A stretch of DNA of 64,000 bases from Phlebotomus papatasi (Eukaryota > Arthropoda > Insecta > Diptera > Psychodidae): assembly GCF_024763615.1 (NCBI RefSeq), contig NC_077223.1, forward strand, positions 3,472,001 to 3,536,000. Reading direction: 5' to 3'. The notes under the pieces are model-generated. The model saw nothing but the letters and a program-made list of their open reading frames with translations. It ran no database searches and had not been told where the DNA came from. Within the stretch, counting starts at the first letter, position 1; each line of letters starts with the position of its first letter. Positions 21,575 through 33,048 of the stretch are shown here, piece after piece. A program made the translations under genes and the position numbers.

Positions 21575-22229
21575 TATTACTGACATTTTTTTCGAAAACT
21601 ACTTGGAAAACTACCTGTAAAAGATTAGAAACTGGAAGTAAAATTAAAGATAAATTTGAAAGCAGGGCGACATTAAAGTCCAATGAACGTCGAATAACCA
21701 TTACAAGGAATTCTATGAAGCTCTTAGTAACTGATATGAATCGGATTTTCGATTAATTGATTAATTCTTCCAAATTTGCCATATACAAATTTGAAATTTG
21801 TCATATGACATTGTAATTTTGTTGCAGAATTCCGCAAAAGGTTAACAATTCCAATAGACTTTCAGTTCGCTATTAAATTATGTAACATGGCAATAAATAA
21901 AATCGTGCACTTTTCTTTCGAATTGGCAACTCAACAAGGCAACTCAACAAGGTTTTGGAAGCCTTTCGACGTGGTTTCACTTACACTCTTTGTCTCCAAT
22001 TAGAAACTTTCCCTTGTCTCCATTTGGATTAATATGTTTCCAATAGAAGCATTTTACGCTCGTGTATTTTTCTTGTATTTGAGAAGTTTTTAAATTACAT
22101 CTAAAGAATTTTCACTAAACAGTAACATTCTAGAAGATTCAAGGAGCAAATTTATGTACTTCTCTTCAGAAAAAAAATATCAACTTATTGTGTTGAATCT
22201 TCTTTCAAAGTTAAAGCGTCTGGAAATGG

Positions 22230-22440
22230 TTTTGAATTAGGACATTTACCCTACCGTACTGTAAACACTAATCTGTCCGCGAAAATTCTGCAGAATCGGC
22301 AAACTGAAACGTAATCGGCACAAATTGTGCACAAAAAATTGTGCAGATCGGCACATTTTTTACAAAATATCGGCACTCGAATGAACCGTAAGCGGCATAG
22401 TTATCTACTCCTTGGGTTATGGTCGTAAATATCAGCTGTA
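22230..22440. repeat. Degenerate repeat with ATCGGCA words
   Basis: ATCGGCA(C) recurs about four times with variable spacing, plus an inverted AATTGTGCA pair near 22320-22345. Boundaries not clear. Confidence 0.35.
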
Positions 22441-22559
22441 ATTTAAATTAATGACTCCCGCACACTTTTTAGGTCAGGAAAATTTCATGAAATCAAAATT
22501 CTCATCTTTTTCCCTGTTAAAAGTTTCGTATATGTCCGTCTGAATATATGTCCGTTTGA

Positions 22560-22885
22560 TTCAAAATTAGATCGAACTAAATTGAATTTGGTGTGATGTT
22601 TAAAGGAAAAAAAATAGTTTGAACTAAATTAAATTTAATGTGACATTCAAAACAAGAAGAAGAGCATGAAAGAGGGACATAGGCATATGCAAAACTTTTA
22701 AGAAAAAACGGATATGAATTTCGATTTCATTTTCCTGATCTAAAAGGTGTGTCGGAGCCATTATGGCTCCGTTATGGCCATTATGGCATTCTCTTTCAAA
22801 CGTTTTGCATATACCTATCCCACTTTTTCGAACTCTTCTTATTCTTTTTAACATCACGACAAATTAAATTTCAATCCAATTTTAA
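22560..22885. mobile_element. Foldback element with a palindromic centre
   Basis: The left arm (AAATTTAATGTGACATTC, AAGAAGAAGAGCATGAAAGA, GGCATATGCAAAAC) is inverted at the right (GTTTTGCATATACC, GAACTCTTCTTATTC, CAAATTAAATTTC). The centre holds GGAGCCATTATGGCTCC. A 77-codon ORF across it is incidental. Confidence 0.65.
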
Positions 22886-23042
22886 GTACGAAATGGAAAA
22901 TGATTTCACGAAATTTTCATAATCTAAAAGGCATGCCAGATGCATAACGACTTCATTTAAAGTCTGATTCAACGTTTTCTTTTCACAAATAATACGCCTA
23001 GAAAAAATTCATGTGCTCTAATTCTGCCCCGGTATCCTCTAA

Positions 23043-24545
23043 GTTGGATGTGAAGTTAGATAAATATTTTTTAATTCTCGATAAATCTTTCATAGTTTTC
23101 GTCTTTTTCTTATTTTTCTTTTCTTCATGGAAGGGACCTTTGTATCGCGGTGTATTATCCTAAAGGTTGAAATCAATGTCGCTCCTTTGGAAATTATAAG
23201 GGGCCAACTAATTTTCGGCTATTTTTCAGGAGACAGCATGAAAGATTCAACTTTGTGTAAATAAGTATCTCAATTTAATGACTGAACAAAAACAATTTAT
23301 TTCTTTTCTATTTGTATGAGTACTAATATAAACATCGAAACTTATATTTTTACCTTTCAAAATATGTTTTTTAATGAGTTATCTCCTTATCGTTCTAAAT
23401 GATGTGCAAATTTTGCTGAAATTAGAATGACAAGGGATCAACTTGCTTGAGGTAGTCCCCTGTTTCACAAAAAATGTGAACGATGAATATGTTTTGTGCC
23501 CCTTTACTTCAAACAAAATTATGCAAGTAATCAAAAAGATTAAAATTTTCAAAAACTTTTCTAATAACGAAATTTAAAGTCTTATATCATCTGAAAATTT
23601 ATTAAATTGTCTTTCTAAGTGCATTAGAATCTCAAAATCGCAAAAAATGAGTTGATCCCTTGTAATTTCCAAGAAGCGATGTTAAGACGGCAATGGTCGT
23701 ACTTTATTTTTTCAGTGCGAATTCAACACAATAAAAATTGAAATTGTGAATATACCCTGAAAATGCTTCACTCAATTTAGATCAGTATCGCACCAAGAAA
23801 GGGTACTTTAAAAAAAAATTGATATATTCCCCATTTTCTTGTAATGCCTTACCACCGAATTTTCACCTCATAATTCCCACATGAAGCATGTCACGGAGAA
23901 GTGCTGTATACAAATTTGCTTCGTGTCGATGGTGTTAATCGGAAGATAGGGGGGAGGATCTGTAATGTTGGATGTTGTGTCACAAAATTCACAAATTGCG
24001 AGAAAATGGTTAACAGGGTGAGTGGTAGGGCTGTTTCGGAGAAACTCAGACAAAAGGATCGAGAATTTTAGGAGGGAAGGATAGCTTTGTGCCCATGCCA
24101 CTTGAAATAGAATAATATCAACGCAGATGAGAATTTTCATTGAGAAAACTTCATGCTGAAGCGCAAAATGGGAAAATTTGCACACATTGATTTATTATTC
24201 TGTGCTAGTGACTGAATTATACCGTGGTGAACTTTAATGGTAGAATATATATATAGAAAAGCTTCTGCATTGCATTTTGTCGGTTAAAATGGAATTTCAC
24301 CTTTTCTCTAAAGCATACACCTTAAGATTTCCTATCGTAGATCACAATTTATTTGAAGAGATAAGAGATGAAAAGAACGAGAAAAATATGGAAAATGTGA
24401 CTTGTGTCAATGGTATATTCTCATGATTTTCCGGTGATAAGCGGAAAACGGAGAAAATTAATTTTCTGATATGATCCAAGGGAAAAATTTATCACATTGA
24501 GACATAAGAGAGAAAATTCTGTCTTTTCACTCAATTTTTGTCCTT
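23043..24545. other. Mostly non-coding stretch
   Basis: Contains a small inverted pair ACAAGGGATCAACT (about 23431) / AGTTGATCCCTTGT (about 23650) that may bound a ~235-bp element. A 105-codon minus-strand ORF (23868-24185) has a hydrophobic start but no recognisable family, so I do not call it a gene. Confidence 0.4.
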
Positions 24546-24958
24546 ACACAGGAAAAAATACTTTGTTAAATTGTTCGTCAATGTTTGTGAAGTCCCACTG
24601 AGGACTTACAAAATGTTCGTACAGCGTATAAACCACAAATAAGTTCGTAAAAGTTTGTACTTTTTTCACAAACATTGTTCGTAACATAATCACTTGACGA
24701 GCATTTTTCGTTCTTTTACAAACATTTGTTTGTAAATGTTTGTAAACACACGAAAAATGTTTGTAAAAGTTTGTCATTTATTTCTACAGTTTTGCCATAC
24801 GAAAATTGTTTGTAAAAGAACAAAGCTTTGCTCTTGTTACAAAGTTTGTGAAAAAGTACAAACTTTTATAATTTTTTTTAGTAGATTAAACGCTTCATGA
24901 GCATTTCGTAAGTCTCCAGTCTTCATAAACATTTACGAAAAAAATTACAAACTATTTT
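24546..24958. mobile_element. Foldback family C, copy 4
   Basis: Most complete copy: starts ACACAGGAAAAAATAC, runs through TTCGTAAAAGTTTGTAC and CACTTGACGAGCATTTTTCG, and ends with the inverted arm (CATTTACGAAAAAAATTAC). No clear target duplication. Confidence 0.7.
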
Positions 24959-25283
24959 TGCAATTTTGGACAGCCAAACCGGCTGAATCGGATGCCTATT
25001 ATTCACCATTTCAAGAATCTATCTTATCGAGTTTTCTTTCTCTTAACGAGAAGGAATTGTAGAATATCTTAAGAAGCCCGGAAAGTTTCAATATCAGAGA
25101 GTTGACTTCGGTACTCCAAGTACGCGCGGATTCGCGCATTCTCGAGCTTTTCCGGTATCCTTTTAAGGTTTTCTCAGTACATCTCATTCGTAGAGATGAT
25201 GCTCTTTTATATCTCTAGACATTTATACAATCTACTAGTTTTTCTGTGCAATGCCTGAAATGTGGGAAAACTACGTGCAATTA

Positions 25284-25867
25284 GGGGAAAGTACTCTCCC
25301 TTCGAACGTTCATGCCTCCGAATAATGTGATTTTTTTTAGATTTCCTTGAGAGACATACACATTTTTATTAAATATTAGTTGGCTTATCATCAATTGTTG
25401 ATAATTTAATGTAAATCTCTTACTGTATTATCACACTTGCACATTAAAATTTTAATATGATTCACATTAATTGTCGCTGGTGAGAGTCAAAATGTGTAAT
25501 TTGTGTGTTTGAATCATTTTATATTAAAAATTTGATCTATTTGTTGATAAAAAGGTAGACTTGGCCCGCAAAATTTGATATACATTGATTTATAGCATTA
25601 ATGCGAAAAATTAATACAATTTTCCCTTTAATTTTTTAATGTGAAAAATATTTATGCTTTAGGTAAATTTAAACTTATTTTTGCAGGCCAAGTCCACTTC
25701 TTTATCAATAAATAGAAAAACCCCAAATATTAAGTGACTCTAAGACACAAATAACATATTTGGACGCTCACAAGCGACAATTAATGTGAATCACATTAAA
25801 ATTTTAATGTGCAAGTGTGATAACGCCCTTACGAAGGCAAGAACGTTCAAAGGGAAAGCACTATACC
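25284..25867. mobile_element. MITE family G1, copy 3, split by a second MITE
   Basis: The left half GGGGAAAGTACTCTCCCTTC is preceded by TA. The right half (CCTTACGAAGGCAAGAACG) resumes after 25823. Subtracting the insert leaves a ~190-bp element like the copies at 6341 and 58472. The right tip is degraded. Confidence 0.8.
25428..25823. mobile_element. MITE with TTATCACACTTGCACATT ends, nested
   Basis: 396 bp. The left TTATCACACTTGCACATTAA is inverted at the right (TTAATGTGCAAGTGTGATAA), and a further inner pair (TGATTCACATTAATTGTCGC / GCGACAATTAATGTGAATCA) extends the arms to ~60 bases. It interrupts the G1 MITE, so it is the younger insertion. Target duplication not resolved. Confidence 0.8.
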
Positions 25868-26075
25868 CTTTTGTTTCAAATACCGTAAATTCCCTAAATT
25901 ATTTTCCAAAGTGGTAGATTAGTAAATATCCTCAATTGAACATTGACAATTGCAGAACTATTTAACGGTTATGTAAAATTTCACATTTCGAAAAGTTTTC
26001 TCCCTAATTAGGCCAGTTCACTGAAATATTCAACATAACCCGAAACAATTCACAAAATATCAAATATGAACTAAC
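25868..26075 (-). other. Presumed intron downstream of the host exon
   Basis: AT-rich sequence without TIRs, following the splice donor of the exon at 26076-26285 in minus-strand sense. Confidence 0.4.
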
Positions 26076-26285
26076 CTGGATCGGGATGTTTCAAATTCCT
26101 GGCCAAATGTGTCAATTGCAGGGGAATGTATCGTGTATCAGCTCGTGGTGGACTCCTGGGAGCTGGAGGTGATGATGTTGCCCCCGGCCCAAGTGGACAG
26201 AGAAATGCTCGCTGAAGTTCCCATCCCACCTCTGATATGATGCTGGCTTTCCGGAAGTACGGTGTGACTTCTCGCAGGAATTTCA
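26076..26285 (-). CDS. Internal exon of an unidentified host gene
   Basis: A GC-rich island in AT-rich DNA. On the minus strand it follows an acceptor (GATTTTTAG|TGAAATTCC) and is closed by a donor (GATCCAG|GTTAGT). Its 210 bp give 2 + 69x3 + 1 bases, so both introns are phase 1. The ~70 residues begin after KFLREVTPYFRKAS; a helical-looking front half (about 1-30) is followed by a Pro/Ser-rich linker (about 33-48, PLGPGATSSPPAPRSPPRA) and a basic amphipathic end (LQLTHLARNLK). No signal peptide or membrane segment. I do not recognise the family. No neighbouring exon was found, so flanking introns are long. Confidence 0.7.
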
Positions 26286-27142
26286 CTAAAAATCAATACA
26301 AAGACCGAGGATTAATATCCCAGTATCAAGGGATATAAGCGACAAACTTGTTAGAGAGTTAGATTGAATGGCATCAATTGGAACTGTGAAAATCCTAATA
26401 GGACATTCAATGGGTGACAATTGAATCGATTTCCAATTATGGACATCCCTTTTCTTCCCCCATTCAACGTCAAAAGTACGTTAGCATAAAGGCCACATAA
26501 TCCTTCAGAATTAATCATAATAGTTAACTTTTCCACACCCCAAGTCCAGACATTTTCAACTAGTAAAGCTGCTTATATTCCCATACATATATACACACAC
26601 CTTCCTCCTTTTGACCATTCTGCCTGAGAAATTAAACGATGGTGTAGGTGGTGCGCATTTAATTGAGGGAATCCAGATGATTGCATTCTAACCCAACGCG
26701 TTGAAATGGAAAACTAATTATCGCCTTCAATAAATTTCACTCTGCTGAAGTGGAGACTTGAGAACTTTTTAACACCACACCCATTCATAGGTTCACCTCC
26801 GACGGTGAAAGCTCAGAAATGAGCTTTCTTTCACCATTTTTCATCAAAACACACTTCAGCGTATTCAAACAGGGCTTCAATTGATATAAAAAGAAGTTTA
26901 AGATAGCCTATTTGTTAAGATTCTTTACAATCTCAGCTTCAGTGATCGAAAGTGAAACCCGATCTCACCTGATCCGATCCAAACTTTGTAGGAACTCGTT
27001 TACGATTTTCCGTCTGTCCGTTTATTTTTTCCAAAGGTGCTTGAAAGGAGAACGGTATAAGAGATATAAAGTTGCAGATTTCAACAGATGATAGGTAGTC
27101 CAATTTTTAGACCGTATACAAATCAGGCTTATCTAGCTCCCC
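26286..27142 (-). other. Presumed intron upstream of the host exon
   Basis: Ends (minus sense) in the acceptor of the exon. A local inverted pair GTGAAAGCTCA/TGAGCTTTC is at about 26807-26830. No exon-like island was seen. Confidence 0.4.
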
Positions 27143-27350
27143 TTATACGGGCTTCAGACCTAAGGCTTAGCCATCTGGCTTAAGTCCTCTAATTCCTTAT
27201 CAGGCAAGATTTTTTAGGAAATTGTTGTTTAATATTGGATATTAATTACAAATATTCCATTAATTTTGAAAAATCAATAAAATGGCTTGTTATTTAGATA
27301 TTTGAGATCTTCGGGAACTGGGCTAAACTTCCAGTCCGAAGCCGGCCTTA
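27143..27350 (-). mobile_element. MITE family A, copy 3
   Basis: Minus orientation: TTATACGGGCTTCAGACCTA at the left and CTAAACTTCCAGTCCGAAGC at the right. ~208 bp. Confidence 0.7.
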
Positions 27351-27465
27351 CGTCTAGTCAAATCCGGCTTAACAATAATCCAAAGTATTCCAAGCTTCCG
27401 TTCCTCATTTATTCATTTTTTCAGGAAATTTCAAGCATTTCTTTCTCATCCCTAAGTTCAATAGT

Positions 27466-27910
27466 AACCTCTCCGAGTTGAAAGTTCTCTCCGATTGAGG
27501 TTTTTACTGTACCGATTTGAAGATACCGTAGTACCGTAGATGCAGGTGACTTTGCCCCCCTACTGTTCCTAAACTTTTCTTGAATTCTAATGTTTAAGAA
27601 CAGTTCTCACTGTCCTCACCGATCGTTCATGGTAGATCGGATCGATAAAGACCATCCTTAATTGCTAGAATTAAAGAAAAGCTTACGTACAGGGGAAGGA
27701 CAAGGTCACCCGTATATACGGTAAGTAACACAAAAAAAAAGAAATTGAAACATTCCACCATCGCTTGAAACAGAAATTTACTTTGCAGCAAACGTTTACG
27801 CACGGTTATTGACGTTTTTGACTGGAAATTTGGAATGAAAGTCGATTTTCGAAAAGGTTTGGTTTGGCTTTGGAGTGGCTTTGTCTGCTCGAAAGGTTAC
27901 AGTTGTACAA
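27466..27910. mobile_element. Family E fragments around a family F element
   Basis: E words occur at 27470-27520 (CTCTCCGATTGAGG) and at 27785-27910 (AGCAAACGTTTACGCACG, TTTGGTTTGGCTTTGGAG). They flank a foldback (27522-27723). E is much eroded here. Confidence 0.5.
27522..27723. mobile_element. Foldback family F (TACCGTAGATGCAGGTGAC), copy 1
   Basis: TACCGTAGATGCAGGTGACT and ACTTTTCTTGAATTCTA at the left are inverted at the right (TAGAATTAAAGAAAAGCTTA, CAAGGTCACCCGTATATACG). Relatives near 41600-41790 and 54785-54958. Confidence 0.65.
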
Positions 27911-28299
27911 AGGCAATGGGATGCTTAGGAGAGCTGGGTCATCTTTCCACGCCGACCGATCCACTTCAGGAAGTCGTTTGAACTTAATTCTAAAACGTTC
28001 ACGAGTAAGTTCTTGAATTTGCTTCATTCATATCTTGCCCAAAATCAGCTCCGAATCCTATGTTCCTTCAAGTTGAGAGTTCCTTCTAAACAGCAATGCC
28101 CTAACTCGATTTTTAAGAACAATTCCTTTAACCGATATCGGTAGCTTTCATTCACGATCTCATGCTTCCGCTAATAAACTAACATCATGACCGTAAGTCA
28201 GTATTGAAAAAAATAGATCAATCCTAAAATCTGTTAAATCTTTCCTTTCGTGCCCTCAATTTCCGATCCGGAATCGCAAATTACGAAAAATAAATTACG

Positions 28300-28900
28300 A
28301 CCCATAAACTGGTATCCGGAAATCCAACTTCACCAGATTTTTAGTCCTTTTTATAATCTATTAATTTTTTGTGAGAAATAAAATAATATGAGGAGTTAGA
28401 AATAATTTTAAAGCCCTTAGGGTAACTACTTAAAAAGTGCATAGTTTAAAGTCCTGAATTAAGTACTTATTGAAAGTATTTTTCATCTTTTTTATACAAA
28501 TCACTTAATTAAGAGTTTTTACAAAAGCCTTAATTAAGTACTTAATGTTAAGATTGAGTCATGACATTTTATTTTCGCTATTCGCCACAAAACGCTAATG
28601 TTTATCATATATATTTATCTTTTTTAACTAGTGCAATGTTCTACAACTCCTTAAAATTAATTCATGAGTTAAGAACTTATTAAGTGCTTAACACATATTA
28701 TATGTATTAGCCTTATAGATTACTTTTTTTAAATTTCTTATCAACATCGTAAATCGATCGACAAAAGTCAATCGTCAAATTTTGGTTCTTAATATTGCAA
28801 TTTATAGCAATAAAAATTCCAAACTTAAGTAAGTTAGCTAAAGCTGGGTATTAGAGCTTTCTTTAAGGAAAACCATGACTCCTTAATCCTCTCGTTTAGT
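28300..28900. repeat. AT-rich stretch with repeated ACTTAATTAAG dyads
   Basis: TTAATTAAGTACTTA and variants recur at about 28473, 28505, 28532 and 28672-28692 in both orientations. Possibly an eroded inverted-repeat element; limits uncertain. Confidence 0.35.
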
Positions 28901-28995
28901 AACAACTCTCCCGATTTGAGAGCTCTTTCCGGTTGAGGTTATTCTTTTACCGATTCGAAGGTATATCAGACAGAACTTATACGGGACTTAGGCCC

Positions 28996-29188
28996 TAAAT
29001 AGACTTAGGCTGATCCTCGAGAATATTTAGCCTGTAAAATACGGTGGTAAAGTATTAGGTAAAGGAAATTTATGGAGAGGGCTTCTAGTCGATGTTACTA
29101 TGCCCTCAGTGAATGACAGTTTGGGATAAATCTTTACTGTCAAATTTTACAGGCTGAATATTCTCGAGTTTCAGCCTGGGCCTATTTG
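28996..29188. mobile_element. Foldback element (GGCCCTAAATAGAC ends)
   Basis: GGCCCTAAATAGACTTAGGC, CTCGAGAATATTTAGCCTGT at the left are inverted at the right (ACAGGCTGAATATTCTCGAG, CCTGGGCCTATTTGGGCCC). It shares words with the ~90-bp tandem array at 34.65-35.26 kb. Confidence 0.65.
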
Positions 29189-29392
29189 GGCCCTTAGACC
29201 TAAGGCATAGCCATCTGGCTGAACTCCCGTAATTCCATCAAGCATAATTTTTTAGGGAATTTTTATTTAGGATTAAATATCAAGGGCAAAAGATCCATTA
29301 GATTTTGAAAAATCAAAAATAATTGTTTGTTATTTAGATTTTTGAGACCTTCGGGGGCTGGGCTAAACCTCCAGTCTAAAACCGGCATTACT
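29189..29392 (-). mobile_element. MITE family A, copy 4
   Basis: Directly abuts the preceding foldback. CCCTTAGACCTAAGGCATAG at the left and CTAAACCTCCAGTCTAAAAC at the right. Confidence 0.65.
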
Positions 29393-29394
29393 CA

Positions 29395-29735
29395 AAACCC
29401 GTTGGAAGTACGAACGTTTAACCCGACGAGTTACATAAAAGTAGGCAAGTTCATCAAAAGGGTATTTATTTTAATGAAATTGCAATTCAAACGCTTTGCC
29501 ATCCCGGAATTTGACAAAAATTCGGTTTTTGGCGACAAAAGTTTACACACTGTTGTTGACATTGTTGTTGACGATTGAAATGTCAAGAATACTGAAATTC
29601 GAAAAGGCAGAACAATCAGCGCTATAGCGGCAAGTACTTGAACTTGCACTTTAGGCTTCCGGTAGATTTTCGAATAGGTTTGGCTTGGCTTTGGTGTGGC
29701 TTTGTCTCTTCAAAAGATTATTACTGAAAGGAGCC
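29395..29735. mobile_element. Family E fragment
   Basis: Contains CCCGTTGGAAGTACGAACG, AAGTTCATCAAAAGGG, GTTGTTGACGATTGAAATG and GGCTTCCGGTAGATTTTCG in the order seen at 13.4-13.7 kb. An 83-codon ORF inside is incidental. Confidence 0.65.
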
Positions 29736-29862
29736 AATTAATCCCTTAATCCAAGGTATAGGGCGTTCAAAAATAAATTCTCAAATGAATTTATGTAACT
29801 CCCATCATTGTTAGAAACTTTTAGGAACTTAATTTGCCTTTTTCAGAAACCGCAAGTATCAC

Positions 29863-30006
29863 TTATACGGGGTTCAGACCTAAGGCTTAGCGGGTTTGAT
29901 TATTAAGGACAATCAATAAGTTTTTGTAAGTCCGAAAAACTTTGCTGTCATTTAGGATAGTGATACCTTCGGTAACTGGGCTAAACATCTAGTCTGAAAA
30001 CCGCTT
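29863..30006 (-). mobile_element. MITE family A, copy 5 (short)
   Basis: TTATACGGGGTTCAGACCTA at the left and CTAAACATCTAGTCTGAAAA at the right, with a shortened centre. Confidence 0.6.
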
Positions 30007-32020
30007 CACCATTAGAAAAGCTTAGAAAACAGGTTCATAAAGTTTTAGAGGCAACGCGATAGCATTTAACCTATCTGGCGAGGTTCTGCGCCTTAAACGT
30101 CGAAAATCGGAAATTCGAATTTCGAAATTTCGAAGTCAAAAAGTAACCTCAATTTTTTGTATTCAACTCGGCAATTCTTATCTCTCTATAGGGTTCTCTC
30201 GCATCTTAAGCAACAAGAACACTCCGAGGGCAAAATCAGATAATTTCATTTATAATTATTATTATAAAATCAAATTTAAGTGTGTAAAGTTTTCCAACAA
30301 TTTCGAATTGAAAGCTTTTCCCTCTTTTCCCAAAGTATAACGTCTTTAAAGTTCAGGGTGTTACAAAAATACCTCAGCCAGATTAGCAATAAATCTCAAA
30401 ATCGTAGTGAATGCTTCGCATTGCAAATAGAAAAGACTTTTCTTTAAAATTCATCGGAAAGTTTGTCGGGAAACTTTGAGCTTAATTTTTTTTTTCTGAT
30501 TTTCTACAAAACTATCGTAAAATTTTTGTTCATACAAAATCACGCATAGAAATTGCTTCTCTTGGATTTATCTTTCAAAAAGTTCCTTTCCTTGAAACAA
30601 GTTTAAAATTTAAGAAAAGAAAAAAAAGAAATACACGGAAAGAAGTTGAAAACGAAAGAGTTGGATAATTCCCAGGGTGGTACATAAATTCCACTTAAAC
30701 TTTGTCAATAATTCGCGAGGTTTGCTTCCTTCCACCCAAAACAGATACAATGCAAAAAAAACTCGTGCATCCGATGGGAAGATGGGTAATTTTCTCTCTT
30801 GGAGGAATTATCGCAATTCATCGCCAAAAGTTGTCTGTTGTCCAAGGAAGGTATTAACAGCGCAAAAAAAAGTTTGCTTCCTCAGGAAGGGGAAGTTTTA
30901 TCTTGCCAGTTGCTTCCCAGCAACAATAAATCAATCTTCTTCTCGATTAATCACTGCATCGAACCGTATCCCCTTGTTCATCCTTTTTTGTCCCTCACCT
31001 ATATACGATCCTATCTGTCTCTGACTATGTCAAGCCACTTCCAAACTTGATGACGATGGACTCTGTCCAGTTAAAAAAAAGACACCCAGACAGCCAACAC
31101 TGAGCTTTTGAGTCAGGAAATAGAATATGAGGAATTTGGTACCAAAAGACCCAATTCTTTATCCATAAATACACTAACAATTCTCGGTAATTAATCAACT
31201 TTCCCATAACATTTTACCCTCTATCGCTCCTAATCGGTGAGCTTTTTCCACCACAGACAAATTCAAAAGCTCTTTCACCCACTCTCTCTATCATCCCCAT
31301 GGAGCAAATGCTGTAATTTGAGAAATATTTTGCTAAATACCACCAAATAGTAAAATCCTAGGAGGATGAGATGAAAATCCATTAATTATAAAATATTCCC
31401 CAAGCTGTACGGTAGAGATTATAAGATAGCTAAACACCAGAAGCGTCCAAAAAGAACAGATGAGTAGTTGTTTCTGCTCCTTTTTAGCAAGATTTTCTGC
31501 CACACAAATATATCCAACAGGCACAATAATTAATCGCTAATTAAGTATTATATCATTCTGATTTATAACACAAACAAAACCAACCTCTTTCAGTACAATT
31601 TTGCAGAAAATTGCGCAATAAATTGTTCTTTAGATCAGCAATTGTTTTTATGATTCTCTGATTGCACAACTGATTAAAGTGTATAAAAATAAATAATCTA
31701 TTTAAATGAGAAGACAAAAAATCCAATATTTATTATACTCGATTTATAAAAGTTTAGAAAAAGTTCTTTCGAACATTAGTCATCTGAAACATTCTGATAT
31801 TTCGTGTATTTGATTTTCAAGTCGAAGAATATTGTGTTAGATTCTACCGCCCCTAGTACATGATACCCGTACTTGCGATGTTTTGAAAAAGAAACAGCAT
31901 TTAAGCAGTCCAATTTTAACAAAACGAAAAAACCCCATTTGATTAGTAAATATTTCAGGGTTTAGTAACCCATTTGATCAATAAATCGAAAATTCGAATT
32001 TCGAAATTTCGAAAATGAAT
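30007..32020. other. Long non-coding stretch
   Basis: No TIRs or tandem units seen. Overlapping 83-115 codon ORFs on the plus strand (30677-31050) share sequence in two frames and lack domain features. Probably intron or intergenic. Confidence 0.4.
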
Positions 32021-32022
32021 AA

Positions 32023-32166
32023 GGGAATGCGCACGCTTTATACGATCCCAAGCTTCGTAATTTGGGAACTTTCCCTAAGTTTTTTTTTAAATATGGGTGA
32101 GATGTGTCACATTTATTGAGAAACATAAGAAAAATTTACTAATTACGAAGCATGGGCACTTTCCCC
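32023..32166. mobile_element. MITE family G3, copy 2
   Basis: TA-flanked: AGGGAATGCGCACGCTTTAT at the left and ATTACGAAGCATGGGCACTT then TCCCC at the right. ~144 bp. Confidence 0.65.
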
Positions 32167-32219
32167 TACTGGTGATATTCTAATCAACTCCCTGGAAAAT
32201 TGCTTGAAATTTGAAGTCA

Positions 32220-32470
32220 CATTCTCATACTTCGATTTAAATTTATATGGGATTTTTTTTGCACTTGCAACCGTTATGCTAAATATTTAAAAAGTGAGAA
32301 GTTTTTTCGCATTATAAGATACCTTACCGTATGGAGGGATAAATATACTAAATTTTTGTTTAAATACATTTTTTCCTCGGAACACTGTGAGCTGAGTCTG
32401 AGATCAATTTAGGAGATTGGCTTCAAACAGCTCCATATAAAAAGGCCAACTTACCAGGCGCTTGATTCTA
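32220..32470. repeat. Dispersed repeat, second copy
   Basis: GGAGGGATAAATATACTA and GGCTTCAAACAGCTCCATAT match the repeat at 5120-5345 in order and spacing. Confidence 0.5.
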
Positions 32471-32492
32471 ATGAAAAAAGAAAATGCTATTT

Positions 32493-32665
32493 TAGTACTT
32501 TACTATTCTCAAGTGCTTCTGCATTATCGACTTCTCTTTGTATTGGGTCCTGTCTCCACTCTTTGCCTTAGTCCCCACTGTGTTCTAACACCATCAAACA
32601 GTCGAGACAGGAACCTACACAAAGAAAAGTTGATAATGAAGAAGCACATGAGAACAGAAAAAAAG
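32493..32665. repeat. Hairpin repeat H, isolated copy
   Basis: Near-complete palindrome: CAAGTGCTTCTGCATTATCG and GGTCCTGTCTCCACTC pair with GAGACAGGAACC and GATAATGAAGAAGCACATGA. Confidence 0.7.
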
Positions 32666-33048
32666 TTTATTTTTAATAGAATAGCACGATACGTCGACAG
32701 CTAAACTTCGCATTTCATTGAGTAAGTTTAAGTTGAATTCGAGATCTCTCGAACAAGAAACAACCTCGCTTGAATGTATTCAATTTGGCAACTCTTTTCT
32801 TATTAAATTTAAATCGTTTCTTGAATCCTCGATCTTTAAAAAATTAAAAGTTATCAGAAATCCGTTTAAACCAAAAATGAGAAGATGGTCGTACTTTCTC
32901 CATTTTCCCCATAGACCTTTTCTAACAACTCTTCAAGGTCTCTAAAAAAAATGCAAAACCTGCCTGATATTCTATTTTAGCCAAGACACACTTTGAGTAA
33001 AATACAGACAGAAAGAGGATTTTATCTCAAAAACGATTTAATCGTACC

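Noticed and set aside
23868..24185. 105-codon ORF with a hydrophobic start as a secreted protein
   Set aside because: No plausible cleavage-site pattern, family match or splice context; composition like the surrounding AT-rich DNA.
27806..28027. 73-codon ORF with a protein-like first half
   Set aside because: The second half is family E sequence and the first half has no recognised similarity or splice sites.
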